Source of the DNA: Prorocentrum cordatum
Taxonomy: Eukaryota > Sar > Dinophyceae > Prorocentrales > Prorocentraceae
Reading direction: 5' to 3'
DNA length: 64,000 bases
NCBI GenBank assembly: GCA_963575745.1
Contig: CAUYUJ010004002.1
Location: 301,663-365,662 of the forward strand
Positions within the stretch are counted from its first letter, which is position 1. Every line of letters starts with the position of its first letter. This document shows, piece after piece, positions 51,900 to 61,459 of the stretch. The notes under the pieces are model-generated. The model did not search any database. It saw nothing but the letters and a program-made list of their open reading frames with translations, and was not told where the DNA came from. A program made the translations under genes and the position numbers.

Positions 51900-52930
51900 T
51901 TTAGGGGGTCTGAAAATTCGTTCCTCATTGGTCCCATCGTGTCCAAGACGGCCAAGACGGTGGCCCCCAAGATGCCCGCAAGAGACCTCCATGAGGCCCC
52001 AGAGACCATCGACAACCCAGGCACGGTGTCGGGCTGGGCTCAAGGCCATTGCATCCGCCGCTCCCTGGTGATTTATTACAGGGGTGCATTGCGTGCTAAA
52101 TTTCTGAAAGGTGTTGTTTCTGTTCGAAAGAACTCCCACTGGGATCTCGGCCCAACCCGCTGGCCACCCAGAAAACCCAGGAAGATTAGTTCTCCATTGG
52201 TCCCATCGCGTCCAAGACGGAAAAGACGGTCTAAGATGGCCTCCAAGTTCGCCCAAGATGGTCCAAGATGGCCTCCAAGACGGCCCATTCGGATGGACAA
52301 GAAAATGTCGAGGAATAGGATAGGGAGTAGGAGTCCCAACTGGACAAAAGGGAATATCTGGATTTGTTGTTCAAGTTACTCTGTCTTTGAGCGTTGGAAG
52401 CAGGAAAACGTGAGAAGGCGAAAAAAGTTTAACCAAAACCTTTGGAAATCAACGAGGTTACCCTCTTCGGGCTCTCTCGGGACGGCTCCCGAAGCTCTCT
52501 TGGGCTGTATTTGGGGCCTCGTCGGGGCTTCTTCGAGGCTTCTCAGGAGTCTGGGGTGTGTTGGGGGCCTGTTGGGGGTCCCGGAGGCCTCTCGGAGCTC
52601 TCTGGAGGCCTCCTGCTCCCGCTCTTCGGCCCATCTTGGGGCTGTTCTGAGAGGTCTGGGGATGTCCTGGTCGACTCTTCGGCAGTCTTGGGGCCATCTT
52701 GGCCCGTCTTGGGGCCACCTTGGGGGCCTCTTGGGCGGTCTTGGGGCGGTCTTGGGGGCCTCTTCGGCGTCTTGGAGCGTTGGATGCATGAAATGGTGAG
52801 AAGGCCAAAAACTTGGTTAAACAAGTCAATGGAAATGAACGGTGTTAGGTTCTCCGGGCGCTCTCGGGAGGCCTCTCGGAGCTCTCTTGAGGTCTCTTAA
52901 AAGCTTTCTGGGAGCCTGGAGAGCCGTCCG
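51900..52930. repeat. CCAAGA-GGCC dispersed repeats, two orientations
   Basis: Direct units at 51935-52280 (GTCCAAGACGGCCAAGACGG), inverse units from 52440 (TCTTGGGGCCATCTTGGCCC). GTGAGAAGGCGAAAAAAG at 52409 and GTGAGAAGGCCAAAAACT at 52796 look like the inverse of the CTCGCCTTTTCGG box. Confidence 0.65.
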
Positions 52931-52969
52931 AAATCTACCTTGGGTTGCTTGGGAGCGTATTGGGCCGTT

Positions 52970-53255
52970 CTTGTGTACTGTTATATTACAGTAGCATATG
53001 ATGTTGTAGTATACTATATTAGATGATACCATATTATATGACATAAAGTTAAAGTATACGGAATTAGCATATTACAATTACGATGCATTCATCTAAAGTA
53101 ATTCATATTATAACATAGGGTACTACATGTTACTAAATGGTATTTCAAAAACAGACTACATGATATACTACTATAGTATGTATAATCTGGGGTTGGGTTA
53201 TAGTATGTCTTATTATTATTGTGTTATATATATATATACAGTCCTGCCCACGACT
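52970..53255. other. AT-rich island
   Basis: About 285 bp of strongly AT-rich sequence (TATTACAGTAGCATATGATG, ATACTATATTAGATGATACC, GTGTTATATATATATATACA) in an otherwise GC-rich region. It has sharp edges and no evident coding sequence. Confidence 0.8.
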
Positions 53256-53282
53256 CCCCCAAGAGATCACACATGCTTCTAT

Positions 53283-53568
53283 GTTTGCGAGCGTGGACCG
53301 CTATCGCCTTTTCGAAGTGCAAGCCACGTGGTGCGAGCTAGGCCACGGGCGCTCAACGGGCGCCGGTTCGGGCGGTCGTGCGAGCTGCCCGAGATCCGAC
53401 TGCGGCCCGCGCATGCTTTTGCGGCGCAACGTCCTGCCCTCGTCCTGCGGCTACGCGCCGGGCGCCGACCTCGCCACCGCGGGCCCGCCCCTGGGGCAGC
53501 TCTGGTGCGCGGCTGCTTGCGCGCCTGCCGAGCCGCGGCTGTTGCGCGGCCGCTGCTTCAAGACATGA
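53283..53568 (+). CDS. Hypothetical Cys-containing ORF, 95 aa
   Basis: Met at 53283 (MFASVDRYRLFEVQATWCEL) to TGA at 53566-53568, with high GC at third positions. It starts at the sharp edge of an AT-rich island and ends LWCAAACAPAEPRLLRGRCF KT. No family is recognised. It may be an exon of a longer gene. Confidence 0.3.
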
Positions 53569-54124
53569 GAGGCGGCATGAACTTTACACTTGCGGAGGTC
53601 CGCGCAGATCGGCGCTGGCCCCCCCTCCCTGGCACGCGGAGCGCGCAAGGGGCGGCGCTGGAGGCGCTGCCAGGGGGTCCCATCGGCGATCAAAGAACTC
53701 AGCGAGGACCTCCGACATTTTACGTTCATGCAGCCTGCTGTCAAATGCGGGGATCCGTCGCATCATCCTGTACAGCGACATCAAAGCCCGCCAGGCCCCG
53801 CGCGGAGGAATCCCTCCGCTGTTGGCGGCGCCGAATGAGGGTGACGCCAGGGGGCCGTCTTCTGAGAAAGCAAGTGGGGCTTCTCAGAAGGCAGAAGCCT
53901 GATCAAAGCCCGCCCGGCTTCTAAGAAGCCTTCCGAGAGAGCCTGGGGGCCTTCTGAGAAGGCCCCTGCCTGCTAAAAAGCCTCCTCCCCGCCCTTTTTA
54001 GAAGCCAAATCCCATCGCGCCAAGCACTCGTGGGCGCCGCCAACCGCTGCCGCGCGCGCGCCGTCGACGTGCTTCTCCTCGACACCACTGCTGCGCGAAG
54101 GTGGGAGTGTATGTACACTGAGGT

Positions 54125-54280
54125 ATGCGGGTCTTCGCCCGCAGCATCGTGTACATCTTGCGCTGGAAGTCTCACGCTCGCAAGCCTACCCAGGAGACTG
54201 TGCACTACGCGTTGCGCGGTGGCGGCTGCGAAGACAGCATCATGGCCACGCTCTTGCCCCCGACACTAGAGGCCTCCTAG
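54125..54280 (+). CDS. Hypothetical short ORF or exon, 51 aa
   Basis: ATG at 54125 and TAG at 54278-54280, reading MRVFARSIVYILRWKSHARK and then PTQETVHYALRGGGCEDSIM. Codon choice is GC-rich at third positions. A TGA lies just upstream, and CTGAG|GTATG could be an acceptor. Function is unknown. Confidence 0.28.
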   Translation: MRVFARSIVYILRWKSHARKPTQETVHYALRGGGCEDSIMATLLPPTLEAS

Positions 54281-54593
54281 CTGGGGCCCGAGTAGACGGG
54301 ATCGGAAGACTGCACCGAATCACCGATGCATCAGCCACGTTGGCGATGGATCGGCCACGTCGGAGTGAAGAGAAACTGACACTACCTTGCGGCGCGATCC
54401 TCCGACCCCATCTACTCGGAACCCATCTGGGAGGCCTAGAGACACTGGACTGCCCTCGTCGAGAGAGCTTCGGGGGCGGCGGAAGCGCCCGCAGCGCGCG
54501 GCGCAGCGTCGCAGACAGCCGACACGATCGCGACCACGACCGCGGCTTCGCCGACGAGTTACGCCGTCGACAGCGCGCGGCTGCAGCAAGCCC

Positions 54594-54785
54594 TCACTCG
54601 GCCGCGGCGGCGCTACCTCCCTGCGCAGAGGGCCGCACGCGGCAGCCCTCCCCGGAGCGGAGCACCACCCGCATCGAGCCCCGCCGCTCGTAGACGACGG
54701 GTTGCTGGTCCTCGTCGCCACCGCCGCTCACGGGGAAGGGCACCTCCACCTGTCTGTCCACCGTGAGCGTGATCGTGCGGTCCAC
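54594..54785 (-). CDS. M64 peptidase exon D: C-terminal part, end uncertain
   Basis: Begins VDRTITLTVDRQVEVPFPV after acceptor GCCCAG|GTG and runs 63 codons to a TGA at 54594-54596. The exon continues the beta-rich region after the catalytic domain. A GTAGCG sequence near the end could be a donor to a further exon, so this stop may not be the real end. Confidence 0.6.
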   Translation of the reverse strand: MDRTITLTVDRQVEVPFPVSGGGDEDQQPVVYERRGSMRVVLRSGEGCRVRPSAQGGSAAAAE

Positions 54786-57466
54786 CTGGGCGACGAAAAG
54801 ACAGGAGTCTTACGCGAGATGGCAGAACGACCTTACGCCTCAGCTTACGCGGGCCGGCACCGCTGACGCGCGGCCTTACGCGGGCAGCCTGCGCGCCGGT
54901 GTCGGCGCAAACGACCCCTTGTTTTGGCGTCGCGCACCTGGCGAGACCCGCTGCCCAGCACCTCCACGACCACCGTGCCGTGGCCGCCCAGCCGCCCATG
55001 ATCGCGGGCACCGGCGAGGTCGCCTTCCACCGTCTCGCGGAGGTACAGCCCGTCCGGCACCGGCTCTTCGCTCCGCACGCACTCCCACTGCTCGCCGTCC
55101 AGCTCTGCCTCTGAACGGGGAGGCAGCGCCCGCAGCGTCCACGCCACGGGGCTGGCCACCTGGACGTAGGGCGTGCCCTGCAGGTCGGACCCGGGCTCGC
55201 CCAGTGGCCTGGATGAGGAGCCGTTCCCCTGCAGCAAAGTCACGTCGGTCCCCAAGTTCGTGTACCTTCCGTGCCACAGCGTGCCGTTGCAATACGAGGT
55301 GAGGTCGAGCCCGTCCTCATTGAACTTCTGGCAATACCTAGGAATGCTCCCGGTGTGGTAGAAGTACTTGCAGCAGGAGATGCGCTCGTTGACTTCGCCG
55401 AACTTCCAGCTGAAACTTGCCATCATGGTCTCCTCTGCACAGTACCAGGCGCCGTCGCCGCATTTCCCTGGCTTGCACCCGACGCCCCACTTCCCGATCA
55501 GATCTGACCACTTCGAGCAGCCAGATCTGTCGCAATTCGGATCTTCATCGGCGTTGCCCCATCCGACCGTGTACTCGTCACCCAGCCCAAAGAGAGAGTG
55601 CCCCAGCTCGTGAATGGCGATCTGTGCAGAACTTTCGTTCACAGATACGGAAGCTGCAGCTGTCCAGGGAAACCCAGCGCCGCCGTACCTCGCGTCGTTG
55701 TGCACGATGAGGGTGTTCATGACCAGGCCAGACCCGCAGTGGCGTTCAGCATGTTCCACAAGCCTGTCCTTACCAGGGCAGCAAAGGAGGCGGTCCACCG
55801 CCGCGCAGCCCGGGATCGAGCCATTGGCATCGTCGCCGAAGACGCACAGCTCGGTGCTCTCGTCAAGCTCGGCGTCCACGTACCAGACCTGTAACGCATC
55901 GACTTTGTCCGCATCGAAGGGCCTGTAGCTGGAGAAGACTTGGTACATCTTGCGCGCCGCGCGCTCGAAAGCGGCCAAGTCACCGCCGAAGCCTGACGGC
56001 ACAAGCACCACGTGCAGGGACTGTGCCAGTTTGTTGGAATTGTCGGACAGGGCCTTGCAGCGGCCAGTGCTGCCAATGGTCTGGTTCGGCCGCGCAACAG
56101 CCCCGCTGGCGCCGCCGCACAAGCCGCACGTCTGGCGGCAGTGCGTGGCCATCAGAGCCTCATAGCCAGGGTTGCTGCAAAAACTCGCGTAGAAACTGCA
56201 AGGCTGCGTCCACGTTTCTGGTGGCGCGTCCGCGCACGCCAGCCCTGGCGCTGCCGTCACCGAACTGCCGTTTCTTGTCGCTGCCGTCTCTGGGCAGGTG
56301 CCGCAGGTCAACGGGCAATGAGACCGGACCTGGCCCCCCCATTGACCATCCGCGCACAAATGCTCGTACGAGGAGCACGGGAACTCCCACTGCGCGGGCG
56401 GTGCGTCCTCGCACGTCGTTCCTGTGGGAACAAAGGAAAATTGATTGTACCGCTACTCCGTGGACCCCCCCCGTGTGCGTTCTGACCCAGATTTTGAAAC
56501 GAATCCAGCCGTGGGGACGAGGGCCTCCCCGGAGGCTCAAAAGGCGAACGCGAGGCAATGGTCGCGGTATTGGTACCCTCCCCCCTCAGAGATCCTATCG
56601 CTGCCGTCGCCGGACACGTGCCGCATGTCACCGGGCAGTACGATTGGACCTGAGGGGCAATGTTAGGGGGGACCAGCTCAGGGGGGATACATCGAGCTGG
56701 AATCGGCGAAACATCGCCAGTAGATCGGTCGGCCCTCGATAACGGATTCGCACATTCCTCGGTGGGGTGCGCTACCAGGCCCCTATCGGCGAACAATGGG
56801 CGATTGTGGGTCGATGCGTCCCTCCCTGAGTCTGTCCCCCCCTAACATTGCGTATGATGCTGGCTCTCCTCCTGTCTTGAACAAATCGCAAGCGTAACAT
56901 GAGCTGCGGCGTAATCCGGGAGGCTTGTTGCAAGCACGGGGTCGAGAAGCAGCGCAAGCCGTCAAGCAGAAGATGGGGGCAGCGAGGAGGGACGATTCAG
57001 AACAGAGGCCCACTGGAAGGTGATGATGGACGGCCTTCCTCCTGATCCCCAACGTGAGTTCTTCTAGCATGTCTGGTAACGGTCGTCACCCTGGGGAGGA
57101 AAGGCCCACCGCCACCCCCAGCCAGGACCCCCACTCCCGACCTGGTGCTCCAGGGGGTCCTGTCTTGGGGGGGGGGTTCTTGGGATTCTTGGGAGCCCCA
57201 AGACCACCCCCACCCCCACCCAAGACCTCCTGGATCACCAGGTCGGGAGTACGGGTCCTGGCTCGGGGGGGGTGGGAGTGGTCTGTGCTGCCCCTGGTAA
57301 GAGCACAATCTCTCCGCTGCCCCCGGGGGGACCTGACCCCCCCACTCGCCGTCCGCGCACAAGTACCCGTACGAGGCGCACGGGAGCTCCCACTGCGGGG
57401 GCGGCGCGTCCTCGCACGCGGCGGCCCCCCCGCGGGCGCCCCCCGCGAGGCGCGCCAGCAACGAGC
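54594..57466 (-). CDS. Secreted-type M64-family zinc metallopeptidase with three ShKT domains, 4 exons
   Basis: Gene-level entry. Exons 57333-57466, 56595-56649, 54938-56421 and 54594-54785 splice in frame into about 619 residues. Two Cys-rich ShKT domains with the pattern CEDAPP.QWE.PC...LCADG.WGGQV...CP.TCGTC are followed by a third (CADAPPETW...CRQTCGLCGG). A peptidase domain follows with the zinc motif HELGHSLFGLGDEYT, as in the M64 (IgA peptidase-like) family; the two His and the Glu are intact. The M64 family hydrolyses peptide bonds with one zinc ion. The many Cys and N-glycosylation sites suggest a secreted or surface protein. No certain signal peptide exon was found: the first recognised exon starts mid-codon. 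The C-terminal exon may not be the last. Introns are 683, 173 and 152 nt. Substrate is unknown. Confidence 0.82.
54786..54937 (-). mobile_element. 152-nt intron of the peptidase gene that is a short inverted-repeat element
   Basis: The whole intron resembles an element at 31135-31250 (shared blocks such as GCGAGATGGCA, CGACCTTACGC, TTACGCGGGCC and GGCGCAAACGACCCCT). Its ends are imperfect inverted repeats, GGCGACGAAAAGACAGG on the plus strand against GCGACGCCAAAACAAGG at the other end. CACCTGG lies at both borders, as a target duplication would, and supplies both splice sites. Confidence 0.75.
54938..56421 (-). CDS. M64 peptidase exon C: ShKT domains 2 and 3 and catalytic domain
   Basis: 494 codons, the longest open coding stretch in the window. 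It holds TTCEDAPPAQWEFPCSSYEH...CPLTCGTC, then CADAPPETWTQPCSFYASFC...CRQTCGLCGG, then a domain beginning LHVVLVPSGFGGDLAAFE with the zinc site HELGHSLFGLGDEYT and a likely third-ligand region downstream. A Cys-rich stretch follows (CDRSGCSKW, CKPGKCGDGAWYC). The acceptor is CCCACAG|GA and the donor is CAG|GTGCGC. Confidence 0.88.
56422..56594 (-). mobile_element. 173-nt peptidase intron (GA-AG), member of dispersed family 1
   Basis: On the plus strand it reads TACCGCTACTCC, then GTGCGTTCTGACCCAGATTT, CGAATCCAGCCGTGGGGACG, AGGGCCTCC and GGTATTGGTACCC. These are the same blocks, in the same order, as the copy at 18011-18155. The direction is antisense to the gene. Confidence 0.68.
56595..56649 (-). 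CDS. M64 peptidase exon B: completes first ShKT domain
   Basis: 55 nt encoding VQSYCPVTCGTCPATAAI plus one base. Joined to exon A it completes a ShKT domain almost identical in layout to the next one. The acceptor is CCTCAG|GTCC. The donor is ATAG|GATCTC, a GA-AG intron; no GT or GC site nearby keeps the frame. Confidence 0.75.
56650..56852. mobile_element. Family 4 element ending exactly at a splice acceptor
   Basis: Shares the CGGCGA...ATCGGT hairpins and GGGTCGATGCGTCC block of family 4. On the minus strand its end, CCTAACATTGCCCCTCAG, is the 3' end of the first peptidase intron: the acceptor AG is the last two bases of the element. Confidence 0.68.
57098..57281. mobile_element. Family 5 inverted-repeat element in the peptidase gene's first intron
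   Basis: Starts CCACCGCCACCCCCAGCCAG, GACCCCCACTCCCGACC and ends GGTCGGGAGTACGGGTCCTG, GCTCGGGG, so the ends are inverted. A second copy is at 36453-36634. Confidence 0.55.
57333..57466 (-). CDS. M64 peptidase exon A: first ShKT domain, N-terminal half
   Basis: Encodes SLLARLAGGARGGAAACEDA and then the Cys-rich WELPCASYGYLCADGEWGGQ. The acceptor is a C-tract followed by CAG|GC. The donor is CAG|GTCCCC. The next exon starts GTCC, so CAGGTCC is present at both ends of the intron. The Met codon at 57494-57496 is also in frame and could be a start, but the strong acceptor argues for an upstream exon. Confidence 0.7.
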
Positions 57467-58394
57467 CTGGGGGGGGGCCCCCCAAAAAGACCATGCTGCC
57501 TAGGGCGCATCCGCGCGCTCCTGGGCGGGGTGCGCCATCGAGCACCTACAGACGAACGGGTGATTTGTTGTCACTGGGGGGTGCGTGGGCCGGGCAACGG
57601 TAAGGCTTGGTTGGGATGGGGCGCGTCGGGGCGGGGGTGCGCTGCGATGGCCGTAGTACGCGCGCGAACACCAACCTGTGTGGGCGGTCCAAGCCCCTCC
57701 CCCCCACCGTACGATCGTTACCGCTCTGGCACCTATCGGCGATGTTGTGAGGCAGCTCCCGTGAGGACCTCGTAGGAACGACTGAGGGCTATTAGGCCTG
57801 ATGAAGGCTCAAAACTTGAAGGGCCATTAAACTGGATTGAACTGAGCCCACGTTTGCACCCGACTGAGCCGGATTAGGCGGAATCAAGCTGGACTAAACG
57901 GGATGATGCCGGAGTAGGCCGAACCTCAATCCACGGATGTACCAGCGCCGATGCCGAATTAACCTCCAATGAGTTGCATCCTAAGCGATGAATGGGCGAT
58001 TAGTGGTCGAATCGACGCAATTCCTCCTGAGAATATCCCCCTATCCTTGCACTGGACCAAACCCCGTCGTGATTGCTTCACATCGCGAGGACGTCAAGGC
58101 TTTCGTACGACCCGACAATTGCCGTCCGACTGGACTTCGACCTCTGCCCCCCCCCTGAGAGCGGACTAATCCGGTCCAGCCCCAACCCCGCTCCATCATT
58201 TTTGGGGGGCTGCAATTTTTGGGAGGCTGCCCAATCCGAGCTCACTCAGTATAGAAGGAACCGCCACGAACGGCTTTCAAGCCCAGCTCAGCCAACGTCT
58301 GGCTTTGCAAAATCCTGCAAGATCTGGCGCTCTGGCTGAGCCCTGGTTGCGCTGAACCCGTTACCTGCCTGCGGACCAATACTCCCGGAACCTC

Positions 58395-58535
58395 TCTCGG
58401 GATGCATTGCTGACCAGGACCTCGAGTCGCATCCAGCCGTGGCGACGGGGGCTCTCCGGACGGGCTGGACCTCTCCCGGGGTGCGCTCTGACCAGAACGT
58501 CGAGGCGAATCCAACCGTTACGACGAGGGAAGGAC
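58395..58535. mobile_element. Dispersed family 1, two partial cores in tandem
   Basis: Two partial copies of the core: GCATCCAGCCGTGGCGACG and then GCTCTGACCAGAACGTCGAG with GCGAATCCAACCGTTACGAC. It lies upstream of the peptidase gene. Confidence 0.5.
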
Positions 58536-59410
58536 AGCGGTATGCTTTAGACGAAACCAGGACGAAGATAACATCGGGTGAGGATGAATCGAGAATCTCT
58601 GAGATCCGGCGGCTCTGGAGGATGTCCCGGGCGCCGCGGCCTTCTCAGAACGTCCGGAACGCTCTGGAACGGATTTATGCTCGTCCCGGCCCCGTCTGGA
58701 ACCTTTTCCTCCTCGGGGCAACGCTGGCACTCGTCCGGTCCCAGTTCGGGCCATGTTTCCGGCGCCTGGCCACCGTTCAAGACGACGATCGGCGGGCACC
58801 CACGCGGAACGCCCATCGGCGCAGCGCAGCCGCTGGAGAACACCCCGAGGCCAGAAAAGAAACGCGAACGCAGCCGGGGCGTCAGAATCGGCGGCGAGCG
58901 AGGGGGGGAAGTCAGAAGGAGAAGGCCCTCTCAGAAGGCGGCGGGACTTCTCAGAGGCCCTCGCGCCTTCTGAGACATTTGTGTGTGTGTTTGTCTTCGG
59001 GGGAGGCTCAGGAAACTTCCTGGAAGGCTGACTGGAAGACTTGGGGACTTCCCGGAAGGCTGAATGGAAAGTTTGCGGAACTCGAGCCGTATGTTTCCCC
59101 GAGCCAGCGAATGCAAGTCCGAAAACCCTAGCCCAGCTGTGGCGGTACCTGGAGAGGCCTCCCACATCGGTTTGGAGGCCATGGGTTTCGAGGACCGCGC
59201 CGCATAGCCATTGCATCGGCGATGCATTGTCGACGTCTGTGACGCAATGAAAATGCATCTGCCACGTCAGCGTAGAGAAATCGGGCTCCACATCGAGCCG
59301 CACCGCCGATGCATCGGGGATGCGGTGCGATCCTCCGACCCCATCTGCTCGGCCCCCATCTGGGAGGCCTAAACGAACATGCCTGAACACCCGAGCCCAG
59401 CCGTGTGGCA

Positions 59411-59572
59411 GTACGGCGGGTTCGCGTCGTGCCGACTCCAGCGTTGGTTTCTGACACCGCGCGGATCGTTCATCTTTCAACGATCGGCGGCTCCTCGCCA
59501 CTGGCGGCATTCAACCATGCACGCCCGCGCTGGGCACGCAGCCGCGCCGACACGACACGAGCCTGCCGCACA
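59411..59572. mobile_element. Family 6 element upstream of the peptidase gene
   Basis: Starts GTACGGCGGGTTCGCGTCGT and ends CACGACACGAGCCTGCCGCA (inverted). It contains GGATCGTTCATCTTTCAACG and GGCGGCATTCAACCATGCAC. Confidence 0.62.
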
Positions 59573-59727
59573 TTCTGACTGCCCACCAGGCCACCTCAAC
59601 CGAACCCGAAGTCGCCCTTGGGCCTGCCAATTTCCAACGGGGGGGCGTTCTGGAACACCGAGAAAGCACGGTGCAATCCGTACACCCCCAGCCCGAAATT
59701 TGGAGGGGTCTGGGACCTTCGGGTTGG

Positions 59728-59905
59728 GCTGGTTGGCGGCGCGCAGAGCGGGGTGGGGGGAGGGCGGAAGGCTTCTTAGAAGGAGGCTGCTCCCTAGAAG
59801 GCGCGGGCCTCACATCCATAGAGGAAGCCCGCACCTTCTGAGAAGCAGGGGTGCTCCCAAGAAGCCCTCCCCTCCCCTCCCCCTGGCCCCCCCCCCTCTG
59901 CCCTT
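59728..59905. repeat. Dispersed TTCTTAGAAGG hairpin element, copy 2
   Basis: Begins TTGGCGGCGCGCAGAG, then GGCTTCTTAGAAGGAGGCTG, TAGAAGGCGCGGGC and CCCGCACCTTCTGAGAAGC, ending CCCCCCTCTGCCC. Related TTCTGAGAAGG hairpin stretches occur at 19450-19615, 53855-54005, 58915-58985 and 60095-60285. Confidence 0.6.
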
Positions 59906-60315
59906 CTCCTCCGTGGGAGCCGCCCCGCGGGGGGCGCTGCAGCAGCAGGTGCTCGCCGCCGCCGCGTGGTGGGGCGGGGAGGCTCGCCGCGGCGCACGCG
60001 CCCGGCGCCGCCCGAGGCTGCGGTGCCGCTCCGCGGGCTGCGGCGAGCGCCGCCGGGGCGGCGGCCAGGGCCCATCGGGCGGGCATGCTTCGGGGGCAGA
60101 GTGAGAGGGGGCAGGCCTTCTCAGGAGGCGGCGGGCCTTCCCAGAAGCCCTCCGGCCTTCTGGGAAGCCTTCTCGGCCTTCTGGGAAGTCGTCCCTGCCC
60201 TCGGAGAAGGCTCAGGGAACTTCTCAGAAGGCCGGATGCCTTCCGAGCCTTCTGAGAAGGTCCGCCCCCTCAGACTTTCCCCGTGAGGTCGCCGCCGAAA
60301 AGGGAGTGGCTACGT

Positions 60316-60526
60316 GAGGGGAGGGACCAGCTCAGGGGGGTGAGCATCGACATGGAATTGGCGATACCTCGCCGATAGATCGGCGATAGGCCCCCGATAC
60401 CGAATCCGCAAATCCCCGGCGTGGTGGGGCTATCGGGCCCCCGTCGGCGATCAGTGGGCATGGGCGACTGAGGTCGATGCATCCCCTCCTGATCTTCTAT
60501 CTTCTTTCCTCCTAACGTTGCCCCCG
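60316..60526. mobile_element. Family 4 element upstream of the peptidase gene
   Basis: Shares CTCGCCGATAGATCGGCGAT, AGGCCCCCGATACCGAATCC and AGGTCGATGCATCCC, and ends CCTAACGTTGCCCCC. Confidence 0.62.
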
Positions 60527-61459
60527 GTAGGCCTGCCTGCTCACGGGGGTCTGCAGACGAGCGCGGGGACCAGGGGGGCACTCAAACGGGGCAACGGCGG
60601 CGCTGGAACCTTGCGCCAACAGCCCGAGCCAAGGGCTACGTACCGCGGACGTGCACGTGGATCACAATCCTGAACGGCAACACAAAACGACCAAGGATTT
60701 TGGTCAGAGGGGAAATTATCGGACAAAACAATTCACGGGCCCTCAAAACGGGTATCCGGGCAAGTCCACGGAAACACCACCAGCAACAACATTAGCCGCG
60801 TCTTTTCGAGTCAGCGGATAGAAAAATAACGGGGACGACGACAACGCAAACAGATTGCAGCCTGTCGGCGGCGCACTCAGTCAGAGGTGGAGCACTCTGG
60901 AGGCTCGCGCCCCTCGGAGGAGCGATGATTCTATAAACTGAGCTCCTGATGCAAACGACAATGCAAAAGACAGTGCATCCCAGCGGAAGGACATCGCTAA
61001 GAAGATCGTTGCAATTCACTGGCAACTGAAACGTGCTTAAATATGTACCCCAGGAGGGAGGAGGCGGAGGAAAAAGAGAGGACTCGACCCTGAGCGCGTG
61101 CTCGACGAGGCTCCCCTGGAAGAGAGCGGTGACGTCAGAAAGCCTGGGCGGCCCGTCAAAAGCCTCAATTAACCAGCACGACGACGGTTCTGTGCGGGAG
61201 CGCGCCGTGGCTCATCCTTCGGGGGGGGGAAGCGGAGGAGGAGAACCCGAGAGGGGAGGAGGAGGGAGGAGGAAGACATCATCCCGCTGCGCGCGGGCTA
61301 AGGGCGGTTCCTTTGTGGGAGGGCGGCCAGCGAGTCCGGGCGGCCCGGTTTCGGCCTCCTTTCGCTTGCAGCCGGCGCGGACGCCAACTATCAGCACGGC
61401 AATCGACCGCCATGGGCGCGCGCCGTAACTCGACCCAAAGAGGAGGCGGAAGCAAGGGG

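Larger units (their letters stand above)
57500..60090. other. Upstream of the peptidase gene, repeats and no certain exon
   Basis: Contains family 1, family 6 and TTCTTAGAAGG elements. On the minus strand an Ala-rich frame beginning at 60086 (MPARWALAAAPAALAAARGA) looks like a signal peptide and could be the missing first exon, but no donor of the AG|GC type that fits exon A was found. Confidence 0.35.

Noticed and set aside
59511-60086. Signal-peptide-like first exon for the peptidase
   Set aside because: Ala-rich and suggestive, but no donor fitting the phase and AG|GC pattern of the next exon was found, so it is only mentioned as a candidate.
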